The notes beneath the pieces are model-generated. The model saw nothing but the letters and a program-made list of their open reading frames with translations, was not told the origin of the DNA and did no database searches. A program made the translations under genes and the position numbers. 64,000 nt of DNA, taken from Mesorhizobium sp. dw_380 (GTDB lineage: Bacteria > Pseudomonadota > Alphaproteobacteria > Rhizobiales > Rhizobiaceae). This document shows, in pieces, positions 1 to 8,108 of this stretch (position 1 is its first letter; each line of letters starts with the position of its first letter). The stretch spans positions 62,001 through 126,000 of the forward strand of contig NZ_JAFFIW010000014.1 of NCBI RefSeq assembly GCF_018588885.1, read 5' to 3'.

Positions 1-993
1 CGTCACATGGCCGAAGACGATCTCCCTGAGCACGGGCGTGTTGCGCCTGGTAACCATGGACAAGCGCGATTTAAGCGTGACGCGGCGCAAGTCCGGCTCA
101 ATGACGACCGTGTCGATGTGGAACGGATGATCCTCCGCGCGGTTATCGTAAAGAAGGCGGATCGGAGCCACGACACGTGGTATGCGGAAGTCCCAGCGGC
201 CATCCGGTGTCATGCCGATGACGCTGACCTCCTCGCCCTCGTTCAACCGCTGCAGTTGCTGGTCGGCGGGCGCGCAGAGATTGTGGCGCGGATCGAAATT
301 CCTTGGCGGAAGAGGCCACTGATTGTCGATCCAAGCCTGATCGTAAGTGCCCGCTAACGGCAGCCTTGGATGCCAGCCACGCCCGATCACCCCAAACCCG
401 GCCGGTCTTGGCTGATCGGACGGGCTACGGAACGGCTCACTCGCATAGGTAACGTTTGGTGCATGCGTCTTCACGGCCCTGTCGGCGGAGCGGGCGTGAT
501 GGAAACCGACGCCAAGCGGGTTACGCGGATCGGTCCTGCCGCTGTCATCGGTACCGCCGTAAGCGCGCTCGTAGATGATCGGCATCCTCGCGAAGGGGTG
601 TGGCTGGCTGTAGCTGCCCGCATCGTAGAGGCGGTCGCCGGTCACGTTGAGCACCTTGCGGATGCTTGCCACCTTCAACCCGACCTGCATCTCTTGGACG
701 CGCCCCTCGCGCGGCGCATATGCCTGGCCGTTCAAGATAATGTCGATCCCCGGCTTGGTCCAGGCGATCTCGCCTTCATAGCGGGTTGACGAGCAGGCAG
801 GGTCGCCGAATGGCACGTCGCCAAAGCTTACCGGCAGTTGTTCCACGGCTGGCTGAAATTGCGTGGCATCTCCCGGCATATCGAAGCTGGCCGAGAAAAC
901 CGCCAGGAAAACCTCGTTGCCGTCAGCATTTGCCTGGACAAAGGTGCCGGCAACGAACGGCGTGCGATTCTCGATCCAGACCGCGAACATCAT
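1..993 (-). CDS. DUF2169 family T6SS accessory protein, C-terminus cut by window edge
   Basis: The reading frame is open from an ATG at 993 (a second ATG follows at 990) to base 1, giving 331 codons without a stop, so the 3' end lies outside the window. The protein starts MMFAVWIENRTPFVAG and contains the stretch MPIIYERAYGGTD followed by DPRNPLGVGF, which I recognise as typical of DUF2169. DUF2169 proteins accompany T6SS effectors, for example in the Agrobacterium Tde2 locus, where they are thought to act as adaptors or chaperones for loading PAAR-type effectors. It begins 3 nt after the preceding small gene and is the last visible gene of the effector module. No signal peptide or membrane segment is seen. 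The family call is fairly confident; the loading role is inferred from context. Confidence 0.8.
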   Translation of the reverse strand, partial: MMFAVWIENRTPFVAGTFVQANADGNEVFLAVFSASFDMPGDATQFQPAVEQLPVSFGDVPFGDPACSSTRYEGEIAWTKPGIDIILNGQAYAPREGRVQEMQVGLKVASIRKVLNVTGDRLYDAGSYSQPHPFARMPIIYERAYGGTDDSGRTDPRNPLGVGFHHARSADRAVKTHAPNVTYASEPFRSPSDQPRPAGFGVIGRGWHPRLPLAGTYDQAWIDNQWPLPPRNFDPRHNLCAPADQQLQRLNEGEEVSVIGMTPDGRWDFRIPRVVAPIRLLYDNRAEDHPFHIDTVVIEPDLRRVTLKSRLSMVTRRNTPVLREIVFGHVT

Positions 994-996
994 GGA

Positions 997-1485
997 TCAG
1001 CACCAATTGCCTTTTTCGTTCTGGCCGATAGGCCAATACGGCATGCAGGCGACGAGCTTGACCAACTCCTCCTCGCCGGCGTCGATCAGCCATTGAAGCA
1101 GGAAGATTTCGGCCGCGACGCCAGTTTCTTCACCCGCGCTGACATTGACCGTGACGCATTTCAGCCAGTAGCGGCGTATCACCCAGACCACCTGCGGACT
1201 GGCTGCGGCACCCGCGACACGGTCATCGAAGGCTTTCTCAAGGGCCTTCTCGCGGCTGCCCTGGAGCTCCTCTTCGGTGGAAATGATGTCTGCCCACCAT
1301 TCGGCCGCGATGTCGTAGGCATCCGTCAGCTCCGCCACATACTCGGCGAACAAGGTCCTGTGCATCGGGCTGGCCTCGTCGTGCTTGCGAGCGACACGGA
1401 TATCGTGCGGCGGGGCGACATCACGGGGCTGCGCGAGTAAGCGCCTGATACCGAGATCTGAACTATAGCGTGTGATCAGGGCCAC
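997..1485 (-). CDS. Putative T6SS immunity protein, paralogue of the upstream gene
   Basis: This 162-residue acidic protein matches no family I recognise. It is related to the product of the adjacent upstream gene: both have an acidic-WW motif (AEWWADIISTE at 61-71 here, EDWWDDMIADE there), a region around SPQVVWVIRRYWLKCVTVN, and a C-terminal segment ending in a Pro-aromatic pattern (ACMPYWPI). The start used is a GTG at 1485 that overlaps the upstream TAG by one base (TAGTG), implying translational coupling. An ATG at 1365 has a GAGG eight bases before it, would give a 122-residue protein, and aligns better with the start of the 130-residue paralogue, so the first 40 residues are doubtful. 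Lying just behind a PAAR-like effector and lacking a signal peptide, it is best explained as cytoplasmic immunity. That function is inferred. Confidence 0.65.
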   Translation of the reverse strand: MALITRYSSDLGIRRLLAQPRDVAPPHDIRVARKHDEASPMHRTLFAEYVAELTDAYDIAAEWWADIISTEEELQGSREKALEKAFDDRVAGAAASPQVVWVIRRYWLKCVTVNVSAGEETGVAAEIFLLQWLIDAGEEELVKLVACMPYWPIGQNEKGNWC

Positions 1486-1877
1486 TATTCAACCTCGTCT
1501 TCGGGATTCATGGCCATCGGCACAAAGCACAGGCCATCGATGAGGGGCTGGAGTTCCGGGGCAAAATGCCGGACGTTGATGATGAGGACTTCGACCGGCC
1601 ACTCGAAACCCTGGCTTCGGCCACCGCTATCGACGCCCCACTTCTCTTCTGGCTCATCGCCCTCAGGGCGTTGCGCATTGTTCCAGGCCACAATCTCAAG
1701 GTAATGCTTGCGGAAGATCGCAAGCACCCGTGGGTGCCCCGCGATCCCGGTCGGCCAGCGCTTCCAGACAGCCTGCCCTTCGTCGGCGATCATGTCATCC
1801 CACCAATCCTCCAACTCGGGCTGGATGGTGATCAGTTCGCTGATGTAGCTGTCTCTGATTTCTTCTATACCGCGCAT
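1485..1877 (-). CDS. Putative T6SS immunity protein, adjacent to the effector
   Basis: This is a 130-residue, acidic, soluble protein with no recognised family. Its motifs EDWWDDMIADE (23-33), a hydrophobic/basic helix around VLAIFRKHYLEIVAWN (51-66) and a C-terminal LIDGLCFVPM (112-121) recur in the next gene, so the two are tandem paralogues. It starts 6 nt after the stop of the DUF4150 effector gene and overlaps the following gene by one base. Small acidic proteins immediately downstream of PAAR-type toxins are typically immunity proteins that bind and neutralise the toxin domain in the producing cell; a basic nuclease with an acidic partner would fit that pattern. The assignment rests on position and size only. 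Confidence 0.68.
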   Translation of the reverse strand: MRGIEEIRDSYISELITIQPELEDWWDDMIADEGQAVWKRWPTGIAGHPRVLAIFRKHYLEIVAWNNAQRPEGDEPEEKWGVDSGGRSQGFEWPVEVLIINVRHFAPELQPLIDGLCFVPMAMNPEDEVE

Positions 1878-1883
1878 TGCTCG

Positions 1884-2717
1884 TCACCCAATTGCCACGG
1901 GCATATCGTCGATAAAGTTCTTGGCATATTTCGCGGCTGGAGAGCCTTGCGATGTCGAGCATCGACCACAATGGGGTTTGACCGATTCCGGCGTCGAGAA
2001 ATGAGCCAGGAAGGCGTCGGGCGAATTCTTCATGTTACACCCACCCATCTCCCACGCAACGCAGAGCGGCGGTTGATGATCATGGACCATCTCCTGCTTC
2101 ATCTCGTCGTTGGGAGGCGTTGGAACCAGTTTTGAGTAGCGACCCCGTCGGGTCTTCTTGCATTGCCAACAGGCCTTGCCGTTGACCTTGGCCGACTGGT
2201 CATCAGTGCGTTTTGGACGGTGCGCGACCCGATCATATTTGACCGCGCATTTCGTCGTCTTCTGATCGGTGGTCAACGTCGCCAGAAACTTGTTGAACGC
2301 GGCCGGGTTGACGCAATTGGGCGGCGGGTCGCTGGCGGTGTTCTGGTCCATCGTGTCGCCATGACGGTCGACGCCCTTGCCTTCCGCCTTTACCGTGAAC
2401 GACCACAGCTTGAAGACGCCCTTCCCCTTGATCTTATGGGTTATGACGCCCGCGCCGAGGCCTTGGGTGGCGGGCTCGTTGCCGGTGCTGGTCGAGATTT
2501 CCGACGCATTCTCGATAGCTGTCGGCTCGCCATCGATCTTGACGCTCTTGGTGCCCTTGGTCAGGTCGGATGATGACAGCATATTGACGTAGGGTACCGG
2601 AACCGGACCCGCGGGCGGGGATGGCGGCGACAGACAGACATCGCCGGGCGCAATGCCCTGGCCGTTGCTGCCCTTATGGAAAAAGCCCATCTTCTCGGCA
2701 TAGACGCTCAGCCCCAT
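1884..2717 (-). CDS. PAAR-like (DUF4150) T6SS effector with C-terminal HNH-like domain
   Basis: Of 277 residues, roughly 20-126 match DUF4150, a PAAR-like domain: PPSPPAGPVPVPYVN (31-45), SSDLTKGTKSVKIDGEP (49-65), STSTGNE (75-81) and SHKIKGK-like THKIKGKG (93-100). PAAR-like proteins sharpen the VgrG spike tip and carry toxin extensions. The remaining 150 residues hold a CxxC pair (C183, C186), an H-D-H cluster in VHDHQPP (211-217), and a second CxxC (C250, C253). This order of zinc knuckle, DHxxP and zinc knuckle suggests a treble-clef HNH/endonuclease VII-type nuclease. The ATG at 2717 is preceded by AGGAG at good spacing and lies 2 nt after tagF. Two probable immunity genes follow. The delivery domain is well supported; nuclease activity is inferred from the metal-ligand pattern. 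Confidence 0.82.
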   Translation of the reverse strand: MGLSVYAEKMGFFHKGSNGQGIAPGDVCLSPPSPPAGPVPVPYVNMLSSSDLTKGTKSVKIDGEPTAIENASEISTSTGNEPATQGLGAGVITHKIKGKGVFKLWSFTVKAEGKGVDRHGDTMDQNTASDPPPNCVNPAAFNKFLATLTTDQKTTKCAVKYDRVAHRPKRTDDQSAKVNGKACWQCKKTRRGRYSKLVPTPPNDEMKQEMVHDHQPPLCVAWEMGGCNMKNSPDAFLAHFSTPESVKPHCGRCSTSQGSPAAKYAKNFIDDMPVAIG

Positions 2718-2719
2718 GG

Positions 2720-3247
2720 TCAGGACTCCTGCGGCACGGCACGCGCCGCGCGCATTGCCGGCAGCGCGTTGTCGGCGAGGTCATGAATGTCAGCGAAGGC
2801 GAGTTCACGCACCTCCCAGTCATCCGTCCAGAAAACGATGCGATTCAGTGCGGAGAACTGTCTTGGCGGTTCCAGCGCCCGCAGGCGCGCCGCGATGTAT
2901 TGCTGGTCCCAAAGCTCCTTCACAGTCAGTTTGGCGATGTTCGCCATGCCCTCAAACCAGGGATCCGCTGCCTCTGGCATCGCGCCAATGCTCACAACAG
3001 CGAACGGATAGCGGCGGCCGATACGGTCCTGGCTCATGCGCCAAGCACCGGCGCAAGGTTGTTCAGCAAAAATCGCGCCCTGGACGACGAAGCGCCAGAC
3101 GCGGTCATCGAGGTCCTCGTGCTCATCGGGCCGTGCCAGCAATTCCATCGACATCCATCGGTCCCAGCGGTCGATGAAGGTGCGCGGCAGGTTCCAGGCG
3201 ACGAAGTCTCCGGTTGCCGGGATCTTGCCGAAGAAACCGATGCTCAT
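2720..3247 (-). CDS. tagF: Type VI secretion-associated protein TagF (ImpM)
   Basis: A 175-residue protein that begins MSIGFFGKIPATGDFV, the characteristic start of the TagF/ImpM family, and continues with FIDRWDRWM and a GAWRMSQDRIGRRYPF segment typical of the domain. TagF is a cytoplasmic post-translational repressor of T6SS activity; in some bacteria it is fused to the phosphatase PppA, but here it stands alone. The ATG at 3247 overlaps the tssM stop in an ATGA arrangement. An upstream in-frame ATG at 3262 is possible but would extend into tssM. The gene sits between tssM and the effector module. Confidence 0.9.
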   Translation of the reverse strand: MSIGFFGKIPATGDFVAWNLPRTFIDRWDRWMSMELLARPDEHEDLDDRVWRFVVQGAIFAEQPCAGAWRMSQDRIGRRYPFAVVSIGAMPEAADPWFEGMANIAKLTVKELWDQQYIAARLRALEPPRQFSALNRIVFWTDDWEVRELAFADIHDLADNALPAMRAARAVPQES

Positions 3248-6200
3248 ATCTGCGGCGGACATGTGAACTTCTTGAACATTTCCAGATTGTAGGGGTTCTC
3301 GACGCTGGCGGCCTTGAGTTCGAAATCGGCGTACATGCCTTTCGTTCCCAGGCGCAGGCTGTAGACATCGGACAGCGACGTGCCGGCGAAGCGGCCGCTG
3401 CGCAGCATCCTCAGCCATGCCCAGCTGCCGGTCTCGTTGAGCAGGATTTCGGGCGACCCGTCGATCGGCTGGAAGGCGAGCGAAATCACGCCGGTGCCAT
3501 CCTTGCCGGGCCACGTCATCGGTTGCGGCCGCGTCGCATTGTTGTAGTAGGCAAGGGTCTGGCCGTCGAGATTGAGCGTCACGCGCGTGACGTTCGGAGA
3601 CAGGTCCTTCGGTTCGAGCGTAAAGCTCATCACCGGTCCGGTACCCCCGGGAAAGAGATCGTCGCGGATATGCCTGGCCTGCTCGAACGCCGCCAGCGCC
3701 GAAGGATCGAGGCCGAAATCGGCGCGCCATTTCCATGGCTGGCTGGTCGTGTCGACATAGTTGATCAGGTGGTCGTTGATGAAACCGTCGATCAGCCCAG
3801 CCGGTCCGAACAGCCTGGCGAAATCACGCACATTGACGTCGACCGCGCTGTCGGCGCTGAACGGATAGCGGTCGTTCAGCGCCGCCTGGCAGAAAGGCAG
3901 AATGTCAGCCCGCCAGATGGCATTGAGTTCTGAAGCGACCGCCTTCTGGGTCAAATTGCTGGTGTCACCGGCAATCCCGCCCAGCCAGCTGTTGATAGGG
4001 TCGGGCAGGATCTGTGCCTGCCTGCCCACCGCGCCCGTCAGTTCTGCAAGGCCACCCTGCTTCTTGATGGCATCCTGCGGATTGGGGTTCGCGGTGACAG
4101 TCTGCAGTACGTTCGAAAGCGCGGTCAGCGCGACAATTGCGGCATCCAGTGCCGGCGGCTGGCCGTCGACCTCAGCAATCGTGCTCTTGAGCGGCTTGAA
4201 ATGTTCGGCCACCAGATTGCCGGTCATGTCCACCTCGCTGGCTGATCCGGCGCGGGGAAGCAGCTTCGCACCGCTTGTCGCCAGCTTGCCGAGCTTGCCC
4301 AGCTTGCCGAGCAGTTTGGAAGCGCCCTTCGCCGCCGCCTTGTCGTCGGCGGGCGCCTCGTCGGAGCGCGTCAGTTCGGTCTCCTGGACGATCGCTGTCA
4401 GCAGCCGCTTCAGTGCTGAATCAGCACTCGAGAGATCCTTCAGGTTCTCGCTGGCGACATTGAGATCGGTCAGTGGCGCGAGCCTCATGTCCCGCAGGAA
4501 GCTGTCCCATTGTGCGATATAGTCGTCATAGTAGAGCTTCAGAATATCCTCGGACAGCGCCGAGACCGACGTTTCGGAATTCTCCGAGCAGCCGCCGGCG
4601 AAAACCGCACGGTCGAGTGCCGCCTGGGCGGCGACATCGTCGATGCCGTCGAGGATGGCGTCGTGGAAGCCGGAATAGGTGAATGCCCCGGCAATGCCGA
4701 CGCGAAGTGTCTTGTCGGAACGCCGCGCAAACACCTTGCCGCCATTGGGGCCGGCGAAATTGGCCGGGATCCACTCCTTGAGCCCGGCCACCGCCGGATC
4801 GGCCAGCAACTGTTTGTAGGCACGGGCCGGCAACGAGATCGTGCACACCGTTTTCAGCGCTTCGGCAACCAGGGCCTGGTCCGGCGCGACATAGCTTTCG
4901 TCGACCGTCATCCGGCGGATGGCGGCAAGCTGATGTTCCTCGGCATCGGCGGTCGGAAATGGTGCCGCGGCGGCGAATTCGGGCAAGTTGTTCACCCACC
5001 AGTTCTGGGCGAAATCGGGGTCCATCTGCGACAGACCCGTCATCATGCGATAGGTCTTCAGCGCGCCGAGCATGAAATCCGGATCGCGGATCTGCCGCCA
5101 CATGGTCGCCTCGAGCAGTGCGATCATCCGCGGCTCGAGGACGTTGCGCAGCGCGTGGTCGTAGGTGTCGGCCTGTGCCCGCACCAGTTCCGCCGAGGCC
5201 GATGGCCCCAGCAGATCCTGGGCGGCTCCCGGCGGCGCTGTCCGTGCATTGGCGACCGCGTCCATCGCCTCGAGCGCGCTGTCGATGGCAGGCTGCTCCA
5301 CCGATGCCGGAGTTGCGGCGGCAGAGGTCAGCGGCGTTTGCAGGGCCTCAAACTGGCTCGCCTGCGCCGTGATCGCGTTGCGATTGTCAAAATAGGACCA
5401 GGTGAACAGCCCGCCGGCCAGCAATGCCGCTACGCCACATGCCGCCGCCGCGCCCCGCCAGATCCAGGCGCGGCGGCGTTGCGCCAGCGGATCGAACGTT
5501 CCGAGACCGGCTTCCTTGAAGATGACATCGGTGAGCAGGTTCTTCAGGAAGAAGCTGCGTTTCTCGACCCTTGGTGCGGGCAGGACCCGCCGTGGCGGAA
5601 GGCCGAAGGACGAAGACAGCGCCGCGGTCAGCCGGTCGATGGGTGCTCCTTCCTGCGTCGCCGACGTCAGATAGAGGCCACGCAGCCAGGCGGCCTCCTC
5701 ATACCGGCTTTCGCCGAACATCGCCTCGACCAGCACCTGGATCGGTTCGGACAGGCTGGACAACTGGGCAGGAAATCTGAAGATCTCGGCACGGGCGGCG
5801 AGTTTGTCCTCATCCTCCAGGCGCGGCACCAGCCGCCGCTCGAGTTCCGTTGCCAGCGTCGAAATCTCACGTTCGATAGCCTTGGCATCCACACGTGCGT
5901 CCAGCGCGAAAGTCGTTCCCCATACCTGCTCGCGCGCGGCGGTGGACAGACCGCCGAAGAAAGCCTCGAAGCCCTTGATCAGATCGGCCTTGGTCAGCAT
6001 CAGATAGACCGGAAGGCGGATTTCGAGCCGGTCGTTGAGTTCGGCCAGCCGGCGTCGGATCTTGCGGCCGTGTGCCTTGATCGCTTCGTCGCCCTCCGAA
6101 AGCACGTCGATCGAAAGCGCGACGATCACGCCGTTAAGCGCCCGGCGGCCGCGATGCTTCTTCAGAAGGTCGAGAAAGCCCAGCCATTCCGCCGCGTCCA

Positions 6201-6780
6201 CGTCAGGCTGGCTCTCCTGCTGGACATAGCGGCCGGCGGTGTCGATCAGAACCGCGTTCTCGGAAAAGAACCAGTCGCAGTTGCGGGTGCCGCCGACCCC
6301 CTGCAGGTCGTCCGTGAGGTCGATCGGAAAATTCAGTCCGGACTGCCGCAGGGCCGTGGTCTTGCCGGTGGCCGGTGGCCCGACGATCACATACCACGGC
6401 ATCTCGCGCAGGAACTTGCGTCCACCCAGCTTGCGGCGTTTCAGTTCGGCCATCACCTCGGCGAACTTGGCACCCACGGCCGCGACGTTTTCTTCGCCGG
6501 GGCTGAGCGGCTTTTCCGCCACAGGTGCTGCGATCTCGGCGACGAACATGCGGTTGGCGCGGATCGCCCGGCGTTGGGCGACGATCAGCCAGATCAGCCA
6601 GAAAATGACCAGCAGCGCGATGATGACGATGCGCACATTTTCAGAGGCGAACGGTTCGTAGGGACCGACCCTGACGATCGGACCGAACACCCAGATAACC
6701 AGGGAAAGCAGCGTGATGCCGATCAGCGTCCACAGCCAGCGTGATGTCAGAACTGCCCAGAGGAAGCGCAGGATGAACAT
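3244..6780 (-). CDS. tssM: T6SS membrane-complex protein TssM (IcmF family)
   Basis: The 1178-residue product is of normal TssM length. Two N-terminal transmembrane helices (about 3-35 and 50-68) are followed by a cytoplasmic NTPase-like domain with Walker A GPPATGKT (134-141), an LIDTAGRY segment (178-185) and MLTKADL (261-267). A third membrane helix at about 441-464 leads to a large periplasmic region. TssM spans the inner membrane and links TssL to the outer-membrane lipoprotein TssJ, forming the trans-envelope channel. Around residue 840 a short LGKLGKLGKL repeat is seen in the periplasmic part. It starts one base after the tssL stop and overlaps tagF by 4 nt, within a single long minus-strand operon. 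Confidence 0.97.
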   Translation of the reverse strand: MFILRFLWAVLTSRWLWTLIGITLLSLVIWVFGPIVRVGPYEPFASENVRIVIIALLVIFWLIWLIVAQRRAIRANRMFVAEIAAPVAEKPLSPGEENVAAVGAKFAEVMAELKRRKLGGRKFLREMPWYVIVGPPATGKTTALRQSGLNFPIDLTDDLQGVGGTRNCDWFFSENAVLIDTAGRYVQQESQPDVDAAEWLGFLDLLKKHRGRRALNGVIVALSIDVLSEGDEAIKAHGRKIRRRLAELNDRLEIRLPVYLMLTKADLIKGFEAFFGGLSTAAREQVWGTTFALDARVDAKAIEREISTLATELERRLVPRLEDEDKLAARAEIFRFPAQLSSLSEPIQVLVEAMFGESRYEEAAWLRGLYLTSATQEGAPIDRLTAALSSSFGLPPRRVLPAPRVEKRSFFLKNLLTDVIFKEAGLGTFDPLAQRRRAWIWRGAAAACGVAALLAGGLFTWSYFDNRNAITAQASQFEALQTPLTSAAATPASVEQPAIDSALEAMDAVANARTAPPGAAQDLLGPSASAELVRAQADTYDHALRNVLEPRMIALLEATMWRQIRDPDFMLGALKTYRMMTGLSQMDPDFAQNWWVNNLPEFAAAAPFPTADAEEHQLAAIRRMTVDESYVAPDQALVAEALKTVCTISLPARAYKQLLADPAVAGLKEWIPANFAGPNGGKVFARRSDKTLRVGIAGAFTYSGFHDAILDGIDDVAAQAALDRAVFAGGCSENSETSVSALSEDILKLYYDDYIAQWDSFLRDMRLAPLTDLNVASENLKDLSSADSALKRLLTAIVQETELTRSDEAPADDKAAAKGASKLLGKLGKLGKLATSGAKLLPRAGSASEVDMTGNLVAEHFKPLKSTIAEVDGQPPALDAAIVALTALSNVLQTVTANPNPQDAIKKQGGLAELTGAVGRQAQILPDPINSWLGGIAGDTSNLTQKAVASELNAIWRADILPFCQAALNDRYPFSADSAVDVNVRDFARLFGPAGLIDGFINDHLINYVDTTSQPWKWRADFGLDPSALAAFEQARHIRDDLFPGGTGPVMSFTLEPKDLSPNVTRVTLNLDGQTLAYYNNATRPQPMTWPGKDGTGVISLAFQPIDGSPEILLNETGSWAWLRMLRSGRFAGTSLSDVYSLRLGTKGMYADFELKAASVENPYNLEMFKKFTCPPQI

Positions 6781-6781
6781 C

Positions 6782-8107
6782 TCACAGCCTCTTTTCGACG
6801 AGCACCTCGACGCGGCGGTTCAAGGCTCGCCCCTCGCGCGTGCTGTCGCTGGCCACTGGATCGGTGGCCGCACGGCCCTCGGCATGAATACGGTCCTGCG
6901 GCACGCCGTTCTGGATCAGCATGTCGGCAATCGTCTGGGCGCGAGCCTCCGACAGTCGCTGGTTGGTCGACAGCGGATTGGTCTTTTGCAGAGGAACGCT
7001 GTCCGTGTGACCGATCACCGTGATGTTTCCGATCAGCTCCTGATTGGCGAGGATCACCTTGGCGATCGAACCGATCAGGGGCTCGAAGCCTTCGGTCAGT
7101 TGTGGCCGCGACGATTGGAACAGTTCGGGGTTGGAAGCCTGGATGATCAGCTTGGCCAGCGAAACGCTTTCGGTGCCGCTGAGGGCTGACCTCAGGTCGG
7201 CCGGTGCGCCTGCCTGGAATTCCGGCAACAGCGCAAAATCCACTTTCTCCGGCGGCGGGGCCTCGACCTTGGGCGACGTACGGCTGATGTCGCCGCGTTC
7301 AGGCGGCGGCAATGCGCGCACAAGCGCGGAAAGCTCGACCGCCTGGCTGCTCAGTCCCATCGAGAGCCCGACATGGATTGCCGTGGCAATAACCGCCGCA
7401 CCAAGCGCCATGACCCAGATTGGAACGATGAAGCGCTGCGGCTCGTCGGACGCGATCACACCTTTCCAGTTTGGCGACAGCGGCGCGCCTTCGGCATCGG
7501 CATCGCGCAGGAAGCGAGCCGCCGCCACGCGAACGGCGTTGAGCGAGCGGTCGCCTGACCGGCCGGGCACGCGATATTTGCCGCGGAAGCCGAGCGCCAT
7601 GCAGTCATACTGCAGTTCCAGCAATTCGCGGTCGCGGTTGGGATGGCGCTCCAGTTCGTCGAGACGCGTGAAGAACTGCGTGCCGGCATCGACATCGCCG
7701 CGCAGCATCACCACAAGCGGCTGCCGCGGCCAGGCGCTGGCCCCGCCCCATGGCGTGTTCAGGGCGAGATCGTCGAGCAATGCCGCCACGACCCATGCTG
7801 CCTGGTCGGCCCGCTCCAGCGAGGACCCCGTCGCCATTGCCGTGTCGCGTGCCCGAACCAGTTCTTCGAGCAGACGGGTGCGCAAAGCTTCCGGATTCTC
7901 CGGCGGCAACGCGCTTTCAAGCTCGGGCGCGAATTCCAACAAGGGCGCGAATGCGTTGACAAGCGCGTTCGGATGGGTGCGAGACCGCTTTACTGCCGCA
8001 CCCGACAACAGCGGCGCCATCGGCCGCGGCATCGGCGCGCCGGTTAGCCGTATGCGGGTGCGTTCGCGATCCTCCGACAGTCCGAAAGGATCATCGCGGC
8101 TCATCAT
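6782..8107 (-). CDS. tssL: T6SS protein TssL (DotU) with C-terminal OmpA-like domain
   Basis: The 441-residue protein has a DotU-type cytoplasmic domain at about 45-220 (DQAAWVVAALLDD at 101-113, then NTPWG at 117-121), one membrane helix at about 228-250, a proline-rich linker, and an OmpA/MotB-like peptidoglycan-binding domain at about 325-440 (VIGHTDSVPL, RLSEARAQ, GRALNRRVEVLV). It is thus an evolved TssL that anchors the membrane complex to the cell wall itself, so no separate TagL is needed. Two adjacent ATGs (8107, 8104) are possible starts; the tssK stop lies one base upstream. Confidence 0.96.
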   Translation of the reverse strand: MMSRDDPFGLSEDRERTRIRLTGAPMPRPMAPLLSGAAVKRSRTHPNALVNAFAPLLEFAPELESALPPENPEALRTRLLEELVRARDTAMATGSSLERADQAAWVVAALLDDLALNTPWGGASAWPRQPLVVMLRGDVDAGTQFFTRLDELERHPNRDRELLELQYDCMALGFRGKYRVPGRSGDRSLNAVRVAAARFLRDADAEGAPLSPNWKGVIASDEPQRFIVPIWVMALGAAVIATAIHVGLSMGLSSQAVELSALVRALPPPERGDISRTSPKVEAPPPEKVDFALLPEFQAGAPADLRSALSGTESVSLAKLIIQASNPELFQSSRPQLTEGFEPLIGSIAKVILANQELIGNITVIGHTDSVPLQKTNPLSTNQRLSEARAQTIADMLIQNGVPQDRIHAEGRAATDPVASDSTREGRALNRRVEVLVEKRL

Positions 8108-8108
8108 C

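Noticed and set aside
4510..6744. Long open frame on the plus strand opposite tssM
   Set aside because: Its product is rich in Arg, Gly and His with no domain, and it mirrors the codon bias of tssM, which has clear family motifs.
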